This document shows, piece by piece, positions 32,658 through 35,016 of a stretch of DNA of 35,016 nt. The notes beneath the pieces are model-generated. The model saw only the letters and a program-made list of their open reading frames with translations, was not told the DNA's origin and ran no database searches. The first letter of the stretch is position 1. Each line of letters begins with the position of its first letter. A program made the translations under genes and the position numbers. This stretch comes from a virus, in the IMG/VR virus record IMGVR_UViG_3300036770_001816, positions 1 to 35,016 of that record; one strand, 5' to 3'.

Positions 32658-33395
32658 TTACGCCGCGCGGATGGTGTCGCGGAACCGCGTAAAAATGCGG
32701 GCCACGACCTTCTGCACGCCGGCAGCACCCTGCATGAACGGCCGCTTGGGATAGGTGACCGATCGAGTGATCGTGGTCTTGTCCCAGTTTTTGGCGCCCC
32801 TGAATCCCTTGTGCGTCCACAGGATGGCGCCATAGTCATAGCCGCCACTGGCAAGCCTCGGGATCGGCTTGCCGGCATCTCGTGCATCCTTCGCACGCCT
32901 AGCCGCTCCGATGCCGATCCGCCACGCCGTCAGCGTCAGGGACCCGCCAAACTCGTGCAGCCGACCCAGCCAGTCAGCGCGAAGGGTGCCGATGACCACG
33001 CTGCGCGTCGTCGCGTCCCAAAAGTACATGATGTCGTTGTAGAGCCACCGCTTTGGTGCCCATGACTTGGGTGGCTTTCCGGCAGGCCGAGGCTTGCCGC
33101 TTCCCATCATGGTCAGGTCCCGGTAAAGCCCGTTCATGAACTCGATCACTGCCCCGGCCTTCACCTCGCGCTGACCGGCCTTGGTCCGCTTGGGTGCGTT
33201 TTGACCGATGCCTTTTTTCGACGCCTGGCGGATGTCCATGCCGGCCTTTTTGAGCGCCTCGTAGTTGGCTCGCTCGAGCAGCCGGCGAACCTTGGACCGG
33301 TCGAAAAACTGCCCCTTGACCCGCGCGGTGATCGCCCGCTGGCTCGCGGTCGCGGCCGACACGGGCCGGCGGTTTCCGCCACGTCGGCCTGCCAT
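32658..33395 (-). CDS. Tail completion or neck protein (HK97 gp10/lambda gpZ-like)
   Basis: The ATG at 33395 overlaps the upstream stop (TGATG) and gives 245 basic residues. Visible are FFDRSKVRRLLERANYEALKKAGMDIRQASKKGI and a tail-type segment GTLRADWLGRLHEFGGSLT, then ITRSVTYPKRPFMQGA. The PKRPFM block and RLHEFGG motif are seen in the HK97 gp10 family of head-tail completion proteins. Position between gpU-like and tube genes agrees. Confidence 0.75.
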   Translation of the reverse strand: MAGRRGGNRRPVSAATASQRAITARVKGQFFDRSKVRRLLERANYEALKKAGMDIRQASKKGIGQNAPKRTKAGQREVKAGAVIEFMNGLYRDLTMMGSGKPRPAGKPPKSWAPKRWLYNDIMYFWDATTRSVVIGTLRADWLGRLHEFGGSLTLTAWRIGIGAARRAKDARDAGKPIPRLASGGYDYGAILWTHKGFRGAKNWDKTTITRSVTYPKRPFMQGAAGVQKVVARIFTRFRDTIRAA

Positions 33396-33841
33396 CAGCG
33401 GAACGTCCTGTAGGTGGCGGTGATGACCGCCCGCCACACGTTGCGGTCGTGCAACGCGTCGTCAGGGTTCACCTCGATCGCGACCTCGACCGGCGTGGTG
33501 ACGCCGCTGGGCCAGACGACCGCCTGGTCCCAAGTGTGTGCCCGGATCGCGTCCGCGATCTCTTCCGCCAGGTCGAGCATGTCGTCGGCCATCTCGTCCG
33601 ACGGCGTGTGCCGGCCGACGAACACCACGGCCTGGTAGTCGTACTGGTGGTGCGTGCGGTCGACTCGCTCGATCGTCAACGTGCCAGGCATGACCGCGAT
33701 GACCGGATCGACCATCTCCTCGATGGTGTAGTCCGGCCAGTTGACTCGCTCGACGGCCGGCTGCGTCGCCACCGACGTGAACGTCTCGGCGTCGAGTCCG
33801 TCGGCAAGAGCGTCGGCAATCTCACGCAGCGTGCTGCTCAT
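33395..33841 (-). CDS. Tail terminator or minor tail protein (gpU-like)
   Basis: This 148-residue protein has a helical start (LREIADALADGLDAETF), a beta body (YDYQAVVFVGRHTP), a helix with DEMADDMLDLAEEIADAIRAH and a closing strand NVWRAVITATYRTF. This alternation is usual for gpU-like tail terminators that cap the tail tube. The upstream glycosyltransferase gene overlaps it by 20 bases. The specific name rests on position as well as pattern. Confidence 0.6.
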   Translation of the reverse strand: MSSTLREIADALADGLDAETFTSVATQPAVERVNWPDYTIEEMVDPVIAVMPGTLTIERVDRTHHQYDYQAVVFVGRHTPSDEMADDMLDLAEEIADAIRAHTWDQAVVWPSGVTTPVEVAIEVNPDDALHDRNVWRAVITATYRTFR

Positions 33842-34868
33842 GGGCCTCGATCTGCTCCACGTTCTTGACCAGCCGCGGGTCGTCCGGGCATCGTCGCACA
33901 GCCTCGCGGGCGTACTGCAGGGCTTGTGGGTGCTTGCCTAGATTCCACGCAGCCACGGCCGCCAGGTCGTAGGCTCGTGTCATGGCGTCCGGGTCGGTGG
34001 CGTGCGTCGACTCGCCTGTGGCCTGCATGGCCGCCTCCGCAAACGTCAGGCACTCCTGCCACTCCTGCCGCTGGTAGTGCACCCACGCCAGCTGCTGCCA
34101 CGCGTCGGGCTCCGCCTTCGCCTCGTAGGCCGCTCGGTGCAGGTGCCGCTCGTCCTGCGTCAGCCGGTACAGGGCTCGGTAGGCGTACGACCGCTCGGTC
34201 GGCGTGCCCGGCAGGCCGAGGTAGTGGGCGAACGTCGCCGCCGCGGCCGGGTGCCCGACCCATTCCTGCTCGCGGGCGAGGTACCAGTGAGCGCGGGCGT
34301 CGTGCGGCGCCTCGCGGACCGCAACCTCGAGCAGCTCGAGGTCCGTCTTATGCCGCTTGCCTGGCGTCCGGTGGTGGTGGATCTCGAGACCGTCGGCGAC
34401 GGCCTGCACCTTCTCGCCCGACCAGCACACGAGCCCCTCGTGCGTCGGTGCCGACCACCGGAAGCCGCGGCGGGCGTGGACGCGGTCCGACAGGAAGACC
34501 AGCCCGGGCACGCCGGGCGACTTCCACGACCACACGTACCGATACCGCAGGTTGTTGACGTTGCCCGTCCACGCCCGCTCGATTGCCTCACGCCACCCGG
34601 GCTGCAGCCGCTCGTCGAGGTCCAGCCGCACGCACACGTCCACGTCGTCCGGCAGGTGGTACAGCGACAGGTTGTGCGCGTCGTCCCACCGCCACGGGAT
34701 CACGTTGCCGGTCATCACCGTGATGCCGCAGGACCGCAGACGCTGCGGGGTTGAGTCGGTCGACCCGGTGTCCGTGACGATCACCACGTCGGCGCCGTCG
34801 GTCGACTCCGCCCAGTCGATCGCGTGGGACTCCTCGTTCCTGGCCAGCGCGTAGATGCCGATTTTCAC
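33822..34868 (-). CDS. Family 2 glycosyltransferase with TPR-like C-terminus
   Basis: The GTG at 34868 overlaps the methyltransferase stop (GTGA) and gives 348 residues. The N-terminal half is a GT-A fold: IYALARNEESH, VIVTDTGSTDST with Asp33, and the DxD-type RLDLDER at 81-87. The C-terminal 150 residues have repeated helical pairs (YLAREQEWVGHPAAAATFAHYL, WVHYQRQEWQECLTFAEAAM, AAVAAWNLGKHPQALQYARE), like TPR units of protein-glycosylating enzymes that hold the acceptor. It probably glycosylates a phage or cell-surface protein; the collagen-like fibre is the attractive acceptor. Confidence 0.85.
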   Translation of the reverse strand: MKIGIYALARNEESHAIDWAESTDGADVVIVTDTGSTDSTPQRLRSCGITVMTGNVIPWRWDDAHNLSLYHLPDDVDVCVRLDLDERLQPGWREAIERAWTGNVNNLRYRYVWSWKSPGVPGLVFLSDRVHARRGFRWSAPTHEGLVCWSGEKVQAVADGLEIHHHRTPGKRHKTDLELLEVAVREAPHDARAHWYLAREQEWVGHPAAAATFAHYLGLPGTPTERSYAYRALYRLTQDERHLHRAAYEAKAEPDAWQQLAWVHYQRQEWQECLTFAEAAMQATGESTHATDPDAMTRAYDLAAVAAWNLGKHPQALQYAREAVRRCPDDPRLVKNVEQIEAHEQHAA

Positions 34869-35016
34869 GAGCCGCCCCACGTGTAGATAGTGTCGTGCGG
34901 CAGCCGCTCCGCGACGGCGTAACCGTGTGCCGTGAACCACGCGTGCACGTCGGCGGACGTGTGGCCGTAGCGCGTCTCGTTGCCGATCGTCTCGACGACC
35001 ACCGCCGGCCTGTGCA
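34865..35016 (-). CDS. C-terminus of an FkbM-like methyltransferase (5' part off the right edge)
   Basis: Only the last 49 residues are in the window: HRPAVVVETIGNETRYG, ADVHAWFTAHGYAVAERL and DTIYTWGGS. The pattern of a VVVE strand, a glycine-rich turn, a helix with a GY-V-ER end and a final strand is that of the end of FkbM-type SAM-dependent methyltransferases, which often methylate sugars. Its stop overlaps the glycosyltransferase start, so the two are probably coupled. Confidence 0.6.
   Translation of the reverse strand, partial: HRPAVVVETIGNETRYGHTSADVHAWFTAHGYAVAERLPHDTIYTWGGS

Overview
The window is almost entirely bacteriophage. It reads as a temperate, long-tailed, non-contractile (siphovirus-type) phage or prophage with lambda-like gene order. 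It has high GC and very tight packing: most genes overlap their neighbours by 1 to 11 bases through ATGA, GTGA or TGATG junctions. Nearly everything is on the minus strand, so transcription runs from high to low coordinates. The only plus-strand genes are the integrase cassette at about 18.4 to 19.6 kb. The host cannot be read directly. High GC, a phage copy of the regulator CsrA (absent from most actinobacteria) and several protein types I associate with planctomycete prophages suggest a planctomycete or another high-GC, CsrA-using Gram-negative bacterium. This is an inference of moderate-to-low certainty.

In the direction of transcription, the right end (35.0 to 28.7 kb) holds the tail of an FkbM-like methyltransferase gene, a glycosyltransferase with TPR-like repeats and the tail genes: terminator (gpU-like), tail completion (gp10-like), three tandem tail-tube-like genes, a gpG/gpGT-type chaperone pair joined by an apparent -1 frameshift, and the tape measure. 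At 28.7 to 22.5 kb are further tail or virion proteins and small accessory enzymes: an HELIH metallopeptidase, a calcineurin-like phosphoesterase and a nucleotide-modification-associated domain protein. At 22.5 to 19.6 kb is a block of membrane proteins with a papain-like cysteine peptidase, the best candidate lysis region.

The plus-strand cassette (18.4 to 19.6 kb) encodes a tyrosine integrase, an excisionase-like HTH protein and a tiny hydrophobic peptide, with two near-identical palindromes. To its left is a repressor-like HTH gene, then a strong leftward promoter overlapped by a 13-base-arm palindrome (17.8 kb), then the early operon: HTH protein, CsrA homologue, Sak4-type ATPase with an SSB-like partner, small unknown genes, a winged-helix protein, a ParB-like protein, a PD-(D/E)XK-like nuclease, and a replication protein whose gene carries a candidate origin. 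A secreted trypsin-like protease, a Holliday-junction-resolvase-like nuclease and a ParB-methyltransferase fusion follow.

From 9.3 kb to the left edge lie the head genes: terminase, small membrane protein, gpW-position protein, portal, a fused prohead protease and major capsid protein, a decoration protein, a head-tail joining protein fused to a fibre-type domain, and a long collagen-like fibre that runs off the left edge.

Head genes therefore end at the left edge and tail genes begin at the right edge, with the integrase in the middle. The simplest explanation is that this is most of a circular or circularly permuted phage genome, with only a short stretch missing between the two edges. In that arrangement the collagen-like fibre, rich in Gly-Pro-Thr, would be followed directly by a methyltransferase and a glycosyltransferase, suggesting a phage-encoded glycosylated collagen fibre. 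No stretch longer than about 225 bases lacks a gene; I saw no rRNA, tRNA, CRISPR array or insertion sequence.
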